This document shows positions 36,547 through 46,259 of a stretch of DNA of 64,000 bases, in pieces. The notes under the pieces were generated by a model. It saw only the letters and a list, made by a program, of their open reading frames with translations, did no database searches and was not told the DNA's origin. The number at the start of each line of letters is the position of its first letter. Positions within the stretch are counted from its first letter, which is position 1. The position numbers and the translations under genes were made by a program. Source of the DNA: Rhodobacteraceae bacterium EL53 (GTDB taxonomy: Bacteria; Pseudomonadota; Alphaproteobacteria; Rhodobacterales; Rhodobacteraceae); the NCBI GenBank assembly GCA_900313015.1, contig OMPR01000013.1:464725-528724 (forward strand). Direction: 5' to 3'.

Positions 36547-38489
36547 GCGCGGTCTTTGCCATCTGGGCGGGCTTTAGGGCGCCGTCCGCCCTGCAATCGC
36601 TCTTGCTGTGCCTTTATACGGCTGCGGTCTTTTTTGGGGTAAGCTTCGAGCGGTGGCTGGCCGTTGTAGAGCGCTTGCAGCATGACATCGCGGGCAATTG
36701 GGGCCGCCGCCTTTGATCCACCACCGCCATGTTCAACAACAACCGACACGGCGTATTTGGGATTGTCAAACGGCGCAAACCCAACAAAAAGTGCGTGATC
36801 TCGGCGTTCCCATGGCAGGTCTTTGTTTCTGATGACGCCGGCGGCCCGTTCGGCGGCTGTAATGTTGCGAACCTGACTGGTTCCGGTTTTTCCCGCCATC
36901 CGAAAGGCATCTGCGATAATGCGAGACCCATATGCGGTGCCGCGTCGTTCATTGCTGACCGCATACATGCCCCGACGCAGCCTGCGCAGATTGTTCTCGT
37001 TCAGATCCATAACCTCACCCGCGCCGGTTGGTTGTTCAACCCCGTTGGCGGATTTCACAAGGCGGGGCGACACGCTGCGTCCTGTCGCAATACGGGCTGT
37101 CATAACTGCAAGCTGCATCGGGGACGCCAGCATGAACCCTTGGCCGATTGAGGCGTTGGCCGTGTCACCCACAAGCCAGTCCTGCCCGTGAACGCGCGAT
37201 TTCCAATCCCGGTTCGGGGCAAGGCCGCGGGCAACGGCAGACATCGGGATATTGTGCTTTACTCCAAGCCCGAATTTTTGCGCCATTGCGGAAATCTTAT
37301 CGATACCGACTTTGAGTGCCATTTCGTAATAATAGACGTCGCAGCTCTGCTTGAGTGAATTCAGCAAATCCACATGCCCGTGACCGCCGCGCCGCCAGCA
37401 ATGGAACCTGCGGCTACCAACTTCGAGGTAGCCGGGGCAATACACGGTATCATCCGGTCCGGTAACACCGGCTTCAAGCGCGGCCAGCGCTGTGATCATT
37501 TTGAAGGTTGATCCGGGGGGATAGGTGCCCTGCACGGTTTTGTTGGCCAGTGGGCGATAGGTGTTCTCAGTCAGCCCGCGGTAATCGGCTAACGAAATAC
37601 CCCGCACAAACAAATTTGGATCGAAAGAAGGGGCCGAAGCGATAGCTCTGAGATCGCCAGTTTCGCAATCGACGATAACGGCTGCTGCACTTTCGTCACC
37701 CAGTCGGGCCTGAACGTATTCCTGCAATTCGGCATCAACGGTGAGTTGCAGGTCAGCCCCTTGCTGACCTTCGCGTCGGTCTAATTCGCGCATTACGCGG
37801 CCGGTAGCATTGACCTCGACGCGTTTGGCGCCTGCTTTTCCCCGCAACAGGTCCTCACGTTTGGCTTCTAATCCGACCTTCCCGATTTGAAAGCGAGGGA
37901 TCCGAAGCACCGGTTCGGGATCTGTGATCTGGCTGAGGTCATAGTCACTGACCGGTCCCACGTATCCAACCACATGGGCGAAATCATCGCTTTGTGGGTA
38001 AACGCGGGTCAGACCAACCTCTGGGGTGATGCCGGGAAGCGCGGGGGCATTCACCGCCACCTTTGAGATATCTTCCCACGTGATACGGTCCGCTAGTGTG
38101 ACAGGTAAAAACGGAGCAGACCGCCGCATTTCAGTACGGGCGCGGGCCAGCTCTTCATCGTTGAGGGGGATCAGACGGGTCAGGTTTTCAATGACTTTTT
38201 CGACGTCGCCCGCATCTTCGCGCACGATCACAACCCGATAAGACGGAATATTTTGCCCGATGATCTTGCCATTGCGATCAAAAATTTCGCCCCGCTTCGG
38301 CGGGATCAGGCGGATGTTGATCCGGTTTTCTTCGGCAAGCAGACGGAACTGGTCGGCCTGATCAACCTGCATATAGCGCATGCGCATTGCCAAGCCGCCG
38401 ACAAAAGCGGCCTGAATGCCCCCCACCAGCAAGGTGCGCCGGTTTAATTTTCTATGTGTCGTTTCTAACTCACGAGGATTGCGTTTCAT
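36543..38489 (-). CDS. mrdA: Penicillin-binding protein 2 (transpeptidase of the elongasome)
   Basis: A 648-residue class B PBP with one N-terminal membrane anchor (about residues 18-36). The active-site tetrad STFK is at 327-330, the SxN-type motif reads SCD at 382-384, and KTGTS lies near residue 540. The C-terminal tail is strongly basic. It crosslinks strands made by RodA. Overlaps on both sides with mreD and rodA mean translation is coupled through the cluster. Confidence 0.97.
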   Translation of the reverse strand: MKRNPRELETTHRKLNRRTLLVGGIQAAFVGGLAMRMRYMQVDQADQFRLLAEENRINIRLIPPKRGEIFDRNGKIIGQNIPSYRVVIVREDAGDVEKVIENLTRLIPLNDEELARARTEMRRSAPFLPVTLADRITWEDISKVAVNAPALPGITPEVGLTRVYPQSDDFAHVVGYVGPVSDYDLSQITDPEPVLRIPRFQIGKVGLEAKREDLLRGKAGAKRVEVNATGRVMRELDRREGQQGADLQLTVDAELQEYVQARLGDESAAAVIVDCETGDLRAIASAPSFDPNLFVRGISLADYRGLTENTYRPLANKTVQGTYPPGSTFKMITALAALEAGVTGPDDTVYCPGYLEVGSRRFHCWRRGGHGHVDLLNSLKQSCDVYYYEMALKVGIDKISAMAQKFGLGVKHNIPMSAVARGLAPNRDWKSRVHGQDWLVGDTANASIGQGFMLASPMQLAVMTARIATGRSVSPRLVKSANGVEQPTGAGEVMDLNENNLRRLRRGMYAVSNERRGTAYGSRIIADAFRMAGKTGTSQVRNITAAERAAGVIRNKDLPWERRDHALFVGFAPFDNPKYAVSVVVEHGGGGSKAAAPIARDVMLQALYNGQPPLEAYPKKDRSRIKAQQERLQGGRRPKARPDGKDRA

Positions 38490-39025
38490 GCGCGCGCTCC
38501 CAAGACGTCTGCGTCAGCGGGGGTAAGCTTGCGCACACCCATCAGGGTCTGACTGATCAGGGCTACGATCGGATAGACGACAATCGTCAACAGAAGCTGG
38601 CAGAACACCAACCAAAGTGAGGTCAATTCGACCGCAGTGATGCCCAAGATGAGCCGATTGAAAACGGTGATTGCGATCAGAACCAATCCAACCGAGGCCC
38701 ATTCGCCAACAAAGCTGATTTCTCCTTGGCCCGATACCCGGCTCTTGAGAAAGGCGCAGCCCGCAACCACCAAAGCCGCCCATAATCCGGGCGGGCGCTG
38801 CAGCAACAGGTCGGTTAAAAGAAGGGCCGCCGCGATGCTGAGCAGGGGCACATAATCCGGACGTCGCAACATCCAAGCAAATGTGATCGCAACAAGCAGA
38901 TCAGGTGGGGCCCAACCCCTAGGCAGCGTTTCAAGCGGCAACAGCTGGAAAAAGAGCAGGGTCATGGCCAACCCAAGATATACGAAACGCATCCACCACA
39001 CGCGAGACAGCCCAAGATTATCCAT
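38486..39025 (-). CDS. mreD: Rod shape-determining protein MreD
   Basis: The start at 39025 has GGAGGCTGGAG before it and overlaps the mreC stop by eight bases; the open frame runs 12 codons further into mreC. The 179-residue product has about five membrane helices and the PPDLLVAITFAW segment, as in MreD. It links the MreB filament to PBP2-RodA. Sequence is poorly conserved in this family, so the call leans on position between mreC and pbp2. Confidence 0.9.
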   Translation of the reverse strand: MDNLGLSRVWWMRFVYLGLAMTLLFFQLLPLETLPRGWAPPDLLVAITFAWMLRRPDYVPLLSIAAALLLTDLLLQRPPGLWAALVVAGCAFLKSRVSGQGEISFVGEWASVGLVLIAITVFNRLILGITAVELTSLWLVFCQLLLTIVVYPIVALISQTLMGVRKLTPADADVLGARA

Positions 39026-39926
39026 CTCCAGCCTCCGTCGGCGGCTCGAGCGTGAGGTCAATTGGACCAGCCGGCGTTACAATTGTTCCGGGGTCAGATA
39101 CGGACTCGGTCCCATGATGGCGCAGAACACGCAGGAATTCGAGCCGTTCATAGTCGGCTGACAAGCGCACCCGCATGCGTCCAGACGGATCAGCAGCGAC
39201 CTGTCCAATCAGCAAACCGGCAGGAAAGACCCCACCATCGCCTGAACTGATAACCCGATCTCCGGGGCGAACCAGATCGGGGTTTTCCAGAAAATCAATG
39301 ATCGGCGCGATGGTGTTGTCCCCCGCGATCAGCGCGGTCTGTCCAGACGGCTGGATCGTTGCTGGGACAGAGCTGGCGGCATCCGTCAACAGGATGACGC
39401 GCGCAGTGTTTCGCCCGGTTCCTGAAATACGCCCAACCAAGCCAATCCCATCCACTGCGGCCCAGCCATCAACGATGCCATCGCGCGCGCCCACGTTCAG
39501 CAAAACGGATTGCCGGAACGGAGAGCCACTGTCGGCCATCACGACGCCAGTGATATAAGTCAGACGCGGATCCAAGCGCACGTTGTTGAGATCCAACAGA
39601 CGAGCATTTTCCTGTTCAAGCTGCAGGGCTGCTTCTTTCCAGGCCCGCATTTGGCGCAATTCGCTGCGCAACTCTCGGTTTTGGTCGCTGAGACGCTGAT
39701 AGCTTTGAAAATCACGAAGCAGGTTGATGGCCCCGGTCACAGGCACCATGGCCCAGTTCATCGAGGGTACGACCTGATCTGTAATTTGAGAGCGGAACCG
39801 TTCTACACGCGGGCTATCGATACGCCAAACAAGGAATATACCCAACAAGCACAACAGGATAACACCCAGCAGCAGGCGGCGCAGGGGGGCGGCGTAATCC
39901 TCACGTTGTGATCGGTCGTTGGCCAC
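39018..39926 (-). CDS. mreC: Rod shape-determining protein MreC
   Basis: A 302-residue bitopic protein: a membrane helix near residues 16-33, a coiled-coil stretch (about 70-108) and a periplasmic beta-domain with VINVGARDGIV-like and PAGLLIGQVAAD motifs. MreC scaffolds the elongasome by activating PBP2. The acidic, Pro-rich C terminus ends in EPPTEAGDG. It follows mreB after 74 bases. Confidence 0.95.
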   Translation of the reverse strand: MANDRSQREDYAAPLRRLLLGVILLCLLGIFLVWRIDSPRVERFRSQITDQVVPSMNWAMVPVTGAINLLRDFQSYQRLSDQNRELRSELRQMRAWKEAALQLEQENARLLDLNNVRLDPRLTYITGVVMADSGSPFRQSVLLNVGARDGIVDGWAAVDGIGLVGRISGTGRNTARVILLTDAASSVPATIQPSGQTALIAGDNTIAPIIDFLENPDLVRPGDRVISSGDGGVFPAGLLIGQVAADPSGRMRVRLSADYERLEFLRVLRHHGTESVSDPGTIVTPAGPIDLTLEPPTEAGDG

Positions 39927-40000
39927 GCGGGTCCTTTCGTCAAACGGGTCTAGGCACGCAGGTGCCTATGTTTTGACCAGGTGCTCTAAAATTGCGTGCC

Positions 40001-41379
<1,379 letters not shown>

Positions 41380-42276
41380 ATGGAATTCTTGAACCGCCAC
41401 ATCAGCGATTTTCAACTCAATCACTGGGAAACCTTGGTTGATGATTGGTTCTTTGTGTTTGCGCTTGCGTTCCTAGCCTTTGAGTTGATCCGGTATGCGG
41501 TTGGCAAAAAGTTAAATTGGGAAATGACAGGGGACACTGTAACCAATTTCGTCACCCTCGCGTTTTTTATCGGGATCACCTTTGTCTTTATGGGGGCGTT
41601 CTACGTCGGGGCCTATGTTTGGGCTTCGCAGTTTGCTGTGTTTGATATCCCAACCACTTGGGCGTCCTTCCTGATCGTGCTGGTCCTTGCTGATCTCGCC
41701 TATTACTGGGAACACCGGATTTTGCATCGGATCAACTTTCTCTGGGCAACGCACTCGGTGCATCATAGTTCGCCGTTCTTCAATATTTCGGTGGCTTATC
41801 GGCACGGCCCCCTTGATGGATTCTGGCCGTTGTTCTTTCATCTGCCGTTGGTTTTACTGGGCTTCAATCCCTTCATGGTTCTGGTCGTGGAGCTGCTGGT
41901 TCAGCTGTATCAGACTGCGTTGCACACCGAAGTTGTTGGCAAGCTGTGGAAGCCGATTGAATGGATTATGAACACGCCCTCGCACCACCGGGTTCACCAC
42001 GGGTCGAACCGCAAGTATCTGGATAAAAACTATGCTGGCATTTTCATCATCTGGGACCGGATGTTCGGCACCTTCGCTGAAGAAAAGGAAGAGGTCGTGT
42101 ATGGTCTGGTCACGCCGATCAATTCGGTAAACCCCTTGGTGGCCTTCTTTCATGGGTTCCAACGTCTCGCAGTGGATGTTTGGAAAATGCCAGGGTTCGG
42201 GAACAAAATGGGGGTGATCTTTGGCCCTCCGGGATGGCGCCCAAAGAAAAAAGCCTCCGCTTCATCCGCGAAATAA
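41380..42276 (+). CDS. Sterol desaturase/fatty acid hydroxylase family membrane protein
   Basis: A 298-residue protein with four to five membrane helices and the di-iron histidine boxes HRILH (112-116), HSVHH (125-129), His142 and HRVHH (203-207). The family hydroxylates or desaturates lipids, sterols, carotenoids or ether lipids using oxygen. Its natural substrate here is unknown. A DUF2141 gene lies 18 bases downstream and is likely co-transcribed; these two families do recur together, for example near carotenoid genes, which are not seen here. Confidence 0.87.
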   Translation: MEFLNRHISDFQLNHWETLVDDWFFVFALAFLAFELIRYAVGKKLNWEMTGDTVTNFVTLAFFIGITFVFMGAFYVGAYVWASQFAVFDIPTTWASFLIVLVLADLAYYWEHRILHRINFLWATHSVHHSSPFFNISVAYRHGPLDGFWPLFFHLPLVLLGFNPFMVLVVELLVQLYQTALHTEVVGKLWKPIEWIMNTPSHHRVHHGSNRKYLDKNYAGIFIIWDRMFGTFAEEKEEVVYGLVTPINSVNPLVAFFHGFQRLAVDVWKMPGFGNKMGVIFGPPGWRPKKKASASSAK

Positions 42277-42294
42277 GACCTGAGGATCTGACAG

Positions 42295-42789
42295 ATGCCA
42301 TCTCATTCCAAACGCATCGCCGCAGCCTTTGCCACCGCAGTTCTTTTTGTGGGCGGGGCTTGGGTTGCGTCGCAAGTCAAAACGGACATCCCCGTGGCAA
42401 CGGCCTCGTCTACGGGCACACAGTCCGATGATGGGTTGGTCATCAACGTGCATGGGGCCCGCAATGACACCGGCAACCTGATTGTCATGGCTTTTGACCG
42501 ACAAGAGCCGTTTGACAGGATGGATATCCAGCGGGCTGCCAGCTATGTCGAGCTTCCGGCTAAAACGACCTCTCAGCGGGTGGATTTCCCGGACCTGAAC
42601 AATGCCTATTATTCAGTCATCGCGTTTCATGACGAAAATGGGGATTACCAATTGAACTATGACGCAAATGGGGTGCCTACCGAAGGGTACGCTGTATCTG
42701 GGATGAACGATCTCGAGAGTGATCCGGTCTTTTACTATTCACTGATCGAGCCCGGGCGCCGTGTTGATTTAAGTTTGTTTTATTGGTGA
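42295..42789 (+). CDS. DUF2141 domain-containing exported protein
   Basis: A 164-residue protein with an uncleaved anchor or signal peptide (residues 8-25) and a beta-rich DUF2141 domain: LVINVHGARNDTGNLIVMAF near residue 46, then YYSVIAFHDENGDYQLNYD and GVPTEGYAVS. DUF2141 proteins are secreted and of unknown function, sometimes beside carotenoid or lipid-modifying enzymes. Placement 18 bases after the sterol-desaturase-family gene suggests a joint pathway. A shared bidirectional terminator follows. Confidence 0.8.
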   Translation: MPSHSKRIAAAFATAVLFVGGAWVASQVKTDIPVATASSTGTQSDDGLVINVHGARNDTGNLIVMAFDRQEPFDRMDIQRAASYVELPAKTTSQRVDFPDLNNAYYSVIAFHDENGDYQLNYDANGVPTEGYAVSGMNDLESDPVFYYSLIEPGRRVDLSLFYW

Positions 42790-42805
42790 TCTCACCAACT
42801 TGAGA

Positions 42806-42845
42806 TGTAAAAAGGGCGGCCTGAGATCAAGCCGCCCTACTTTAT
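42806..42845. terminator. Bidirectional terminator between DUF2141 gene and leuA
   Basis: AGGGCGGC at 42813-42820 pairs with GCCGCCCT at 42831-42838, with an inner TGA/TCA pair. The minus strand (leuA) gains a TTTTT tract from 42808-42812, the plus strand a weaker ACTTTATT. It serves both convergent transcripts. Confidence 0.85.
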
Positions 42846-42862
42846 TGTACCGTGATCAGCGA

Positions 42863-44449
42863 TCAGGTTGCGTCTTTGTACGAGATTTCGCGCGTATCAA
42901 TGCCTGGGCCCGTTTTTTCCCGGCGCACGATTAACCGGTTTAGCGCTTTGACATAGGCCTTGGCCGAGGCAAGCACTGTGTCTGTATCTGCCGATTCACC
43001 GGTGGCAATCACACCATCTTCTTCCAGACGCACGGTGACGGTTGCCTGCGCATCTGTGCCTTCGGTGACCGCATGGACTTGATACAGCTGAAGCCGTGCC
43101 TTGTTGGGGTGCAGAACGCGGATCGCTTTGAAGGTTGCATCAACGGGTCCATCGCCGTGTTCTGTCGCGATGACATCTTTGCCGTCGATTTCCATCTCAA
43201 CCGTCGATTCTGCCGGGCCACCTGTGCCACAGACAACCTTCATCGACACGATCTGCAGGGTATCATTTTCCGCGTCTTCGCCGGTCCGCATCAAGGCAAC
43301 GATGTCGTCGTCGAACACCTCTTTCTTGCGATCCGCCAAATCTTTGAAGCGAACAAAAATGTCCTTCAACTGGTTGTCGCCAACCTCGTGGCCGAGAGTG
43401 TTCAGCTTGTCCCGCAACGCTGCGCGCCCTGAGTGCTTGCCGAGGGGGAGGGATGTGCCAGAAAGGCCCACGTCCTCGGGACGCATGATCTCGAACGTTT
43501 CTTTGTTCTTGAGCATGCCATCCTGATGGATGCCAGATTCATGGGCAAAGGCATTTTTACCAACAATGGCTTTGTTGAACTGCACCGGGAAACCAGACAC
43601 GGTCGCCACACGACGTGAGATGTGCATGATCTTTTTGGTGTCCACGCCAGTGTGCCAAGGCATGATGTCGTTGCGCACCTTGAGGGCCATAACGACCTCT
43701 TCGAGGGCCGTGTTACCAGCGCGCTCACCCAAGCCGTTGATGGTGCATTCGATCTGACGTGCGCCACCGGCAACAGCCGCCAAAGAGTTCGCAGTCGCCA
43801 TGCCAAGGTCGTTGTGACAATGGGTGGCAAAAATCACTTCATCCGCACCGGGAACCGTTTCGATCAATTTCTTGATCAGATCGGCCGATTCCACAGGGGC
43901 GGTATAGCCCACGGTATCCGGGATGTTGATCGTTGTTGCGCCTGCTTTGATCGCAATCTCGATTACGCGACACAGATAGTCCCATTCGGTCCGGGTGGCA
44001 TCCATCGGAGACCACTGCACATTGTCGCAAAGGTTGCGGGCGTGGGTGACCGTATCATGGATCTTGTCAGCCATCTCATCCATGGTGAGATTTGGAATGG
44101 CGCGGTGCAGGGCCGAGGTGCCGATAAAGGTGTGAATGCGGTTCTTTTCCGCGTGCTTCACCGCGTCCCAACACCGGTCGATGTCAGCAAAGTTCGCGCG
44201 CGCAAGGCCACAGATACGGCTGTTCTTAGAGTTCCGTGCGATCTCTGATACGGCGTTGAAATCGCCCTCAGACGCTATAGGGAAACCAGCCTCGATAATA
44301 TCGACGCCCATTTCATCCAAAAGCCCGGCAATTTCGAGCTTTTCATAATGTGTCATTGTGGCTCCGGGGCTTTGTTCGCCGTCACGGAGCGTGGTGTCAA
44401 AGATCAAGACGCGGTCTTGGTCAAATGCATTGGTCATTTTGTGGGTCAC
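42863..44449 (-). CDS. leuA: 2-isopropylmalate synthase
   Basis: A 528-residue LeuA. The catalytic domain has LRDGEQSPGA near residue 22 and the metal-binding HCHNDLGMA near 212; the C-terminal regulatory domain for leucine feedback is complete. It condenses acetyl-CoA with 2-oxoisovalerate, the first step to leucine. The start is GTG 44449 (AGGA 11 bases before) or ATG 44437 (no clear ribosome site). A leucine-rich leader ORF and two exclusive hairpins lie upstream, implying attenuation. Confidence 0.96.
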   Translation of the reverse strand: MTHKMTNAFDQDRVLIFDTTLRDGEQSPGATMTHYEKLEIAGLLDEMGVDIIEAGFPIASEGDFNAVSEIARNSKNSRICGLARANFADIDRCWDAVKHAEKNRIHTFIGTSALHRAIPNLTMDEMADKIHDTVTHARNLCDNVQWSPMDATRTEWDYLCRVIEIAIKAGATTINIPDTVGYTAPVESADLIKKLIETVPGADEVIFATHCHNDLGMATANSLAAVAGGARQIECTINGLGERAGNTALEEVVMALKVRNDIMPWHTGVDTKKIMHISRRVATVSGFPVQFNKAIVGKNAFAHESGIHQDGMLKNKETFEIMRPEDVGLSGTSLPLGKHSGRAALRDKLNTLGHEVGDNQLKDIFVRFKDLADRKKEVFDDDIVALMRTGEDAENDTLQIVSMKVVCGTGGPAESTVEMEIDGKDVIATEHGDGPVDATFKAIRVLHPNKARLQLYQVHAVTEGTDAQATVTVRLEEDGVIATGESADTDTVLASAKAYVKALNRLIVRREKTGPGIDTREISYKDAT

Positions 44450-44474
44450 TTTCGTATCTGTCCTAAAGCCGTTT

Positions 44475-44525
44475 GGTGCGATGGCTATCTCCTCTGAGCG
44501 GACGCACCGGATGGCACGCTCAGAG
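44475..44525 (-). promoter_or_regulatory. Two mutually exclusive hairpins in the leuA leader
   Basis: Hairpin A has perfect 9-base arms (44517-44525 with 44492-44500), its 5' arm containing the leader stop codon. Hairpin B pairs 44503-44508 (in A's loop) with 44475-44480. They cannot form together. A ribosome reaching the stop would block A and allow B, while stalling at the Leu codons would free A. This is attenuator logic, but no strong U-tract follows B. Confidence 0.5.
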
Positions 44526-44606
44526 GCGAGTTAGGATCAGTAGGCCGCGCAGAGCTGCGCTGCGCAGGGCAGCGGGCGATGCAATGATATGTACGCGGTT
44601 CAACAT
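44520..44606 (-). CDS. Leucine leader peptide ahead of leuA
   Basis: A 28-codon ORF, ATG at 44604-44606 and TGA at 44520-44522, ending in LRGLLILTRL. Seven Leu codons occur in total, four of them in the last eight residues with an Ile between. It lies 70 bases upstream of leuA on the same strand. No Shine-Dalgarno precedes the ATG, and a TATAAA at 44615-44620 ends eight bases before it, so transcription may start at or next to the start codon, as described for trpL of Sinorhizobium. It is too short for usual gene calling. Confidence 0.65.
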   Translation of the reverse strand: MLNRVHIIASPAALRSAALRGLLILTRL

Positions 44607-44614
44607 AAGGCGAT

Positions 44615-44620
44615 TTTATA
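44615..44620 (-). promoter_or_regulatory. Probable -10 box of the leuA leader transcript
   Basis: TATAAA on the minus strand, eight bases ahead of the leader ATG; the sequence at the -35 position (CTTTCC) is a poor match. The spacing predicts a transcript that begins at or within a base or two of the AUG, a leaderless message. Confidence 0.45.
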
Positions 44621-44640
44621 CATGCGTTTGTGGGAATGGA

Positions 44641-44667
44641 AAGGGTGAATTTTCAATCTCCACCCTT
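44641..44667 (-). terminator. Weak hairpin after the MORN gene
   Basis: AAGGGTG and CACCCTT arms (44641-44647, 44661-44667) around a 13-base AT-rich loop, followed on the minus strand by TTCCATTCC. It may end the MORN transcript just before the leuA leader promoter. Confidence 0.4.
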
Positions 44668-44693
44668 CGATTGCGCGTTTGGGAAAGGCGGGC

Positions 44694-46103
44694 TTATCCG
44701 TCCGAGGGGCTGTCGGATTTCAGCGCGCCGTTTTCCCAGTCACCTTTTTCCTGTGCGCCGCTGGCGTATCGCATCGTGCCTTCGCCCTGACGCTTGCCAT
44801 TACGGAAATTACCTTCGTAAACATCGCCATTTGCATAGGTCGCGACACCGGTGCCGCTGATTTTTCCGTTTTGCCAAGCACCTGCGTATTTGAACCCATC
44901 GGACATCACGATTTCGCCCTGTCCTTCGCGTTGACCTCTGACATATTGGCCTGTGTATATGGCGCCGTCAGGATAAGTGGCTTTGCCCGTGCCGTGACGC
45001 AGGCCATCTTGCCAATCCCCTTCGTAGCGATACCCATCCGCATAGGTCATGACGCCTGTGCCGTGGTTCTTGGCGTTCTTGAAGTCGCCTTTGTAAACGA
45101 TGCCGTTTGCGTAGATCGCTGTTCCCGTGCCATCGATGACACCCGCGACCCATTCACCCTCATAGCTTGAATTGTCGGGATAGGTGATCTTGCCGGTTCC
45201 ATCCGCCAAATCCGCCCGAAAGCTGCCGGTGTAGACAGATCCGTCTGGGTAGGTGACGGTTCCTTGGCCTTCGATTTGGCCTGCAACCCAATTGCCGGTG
45301 TAGAGGTAGCCATCAGTCCCGGTGAACGTGCCCTGCCCATCACGCCGATCGTCGGTAAAGGCCCCTTCGTAAATGTCACCGTTGGCATAAACCACGCGCC
45401 CTTGGCCTTCGCGGCGGCCTGCGATCAACTCACCTTCGTAGACATCTCCGTTGGCTTGGGTCAGGCGGCCAGTGCCGTTGATCTGACCATCCGCCCAAAA
45501 ACCGACATAGATCAGCCCGTCAGGCAGGGCGAGGGTACCTTCCCCATGGCGCTGACCTGCTAGGATTTCACCGTCGTACTGCGCCCCGTCAGGGTAGGAA
45601 ATCTTGCCGACACCTTGCTTTTGGCCATCGACCCAATCGCCGTCGTAAATATATCCGCCGGGGCTTTGCATGACGCCTTTGCCATGATGCTGCGCGTTTT
45701 GGAAACCGCCTTCGTAACGGACTCCGTTGGCATAGATGGCGGTACCTTGGCCATTGATGACGCCATTGGCCCATTCCCCGTCATAGGTGCCGCCGTCTGA
45801 AAAGGTAATCTTGCCGATGCCTTCGGGTTTGCCTTTGGAAAACTCACCCTCATAGATCGAGCCGTTGGGGAAGCGCGCCACACCGCGTCCTTTGATCTCT
45901 CCGTCGGTCCAATTGCCGGTGTATTCATAGCCGTTGGGCAAACGATAGGTCCCGGTCCCGTGCTGCAAACCGCCGCGAAACGTACCTTCGTACACGCCAC
46001 CGATGTCATCCTGAGTGGTCAGAACCTGATCGGTTTGAGCCTGCGCAGTGCCGGCTACGGCCAAAGTCGACGCAATTGCGATCGTCTTGCGGATCTTGTT
46101 CAT
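44694..46103 (-). CDS. Exported MORN-repeat protein with 18 tandem repeats
   Basis: The ATG at 46103 follows GAGG and opens a signal peptide (cleavage near AQAQ, residue 22-23); the frame extends 84 codons upstream but that part is not used. Of 469 residues, 36-449 are 18 tandem MORN units of exactly 23 residues (YxGxWxxGxxxGxGxxxYxxG), with a partial nineteenth. Units 1-9 and 10-18 match each other in order, most clearly 4-6 against 13-15. MORN repeats bind lipid or protein surfaces. A periplasmic place is predicted. Role unknown. Confidence 0.88.
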   Translation of the reverse strand: MNKIRKTIAIASTLAVAGTAQAQTDQVLTTQDDIGGVYEGTFRGGLQHGTGTYRLPNGYEYTGNWTDGEIKGRGVARFPNGSIYEGEFSKGKPEGIGKITFSDGGTYDGEWANGVINGQGTAIYANGVRYEGGFQNAQHHGKGVMQSPGGYIYDGDWVDGQKQGVGKISYPDGAQYDGEILAGQRHGEGTLALPDGLIYVGFWADGQINGTGRLTQANGDVYEGELIAGRREGQGRVVYANGDIYEGAFTDDRRDGQGTFTGTDGYLYTGNWVAGQIEGQGTVTYPDGSVYTGSFRADLADGTGKITYPDNSSYEGEWVAGVIDGTGTAIYANGIVYKGDFKNAKNHGTGVMTYADGYRYEGDWQDGLRHGTGKATYPDGAIYTGQYVRGQREGQGEIVMSDGFKYAGAWQNGKISGTGVATYANGDVYEGNFRNGKRQGEGTMRYASGAQEKGDWENGALKSDSPSDG

Positions 46104-46259
46104 GAGTGCCTCAGTCTGCTCAATTTGCCGCAACATTGCGGTCGGTAACGTAAAATTAGGACAGGTGAGCGCGCGGAGCAACGTCTTTTGATGGGTTTGT
46201 CTGTTCCTTGCGGGGGTATCTGCTAAATGAGATGGGAAAGAGCGGGACAAGAGGGCAGA

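Noticed and set aside
43622-44248. A 208-codon plus-strand frame opposite leuA
   Set aside because: Shadow of the leuA frame; no ribosome site or family.
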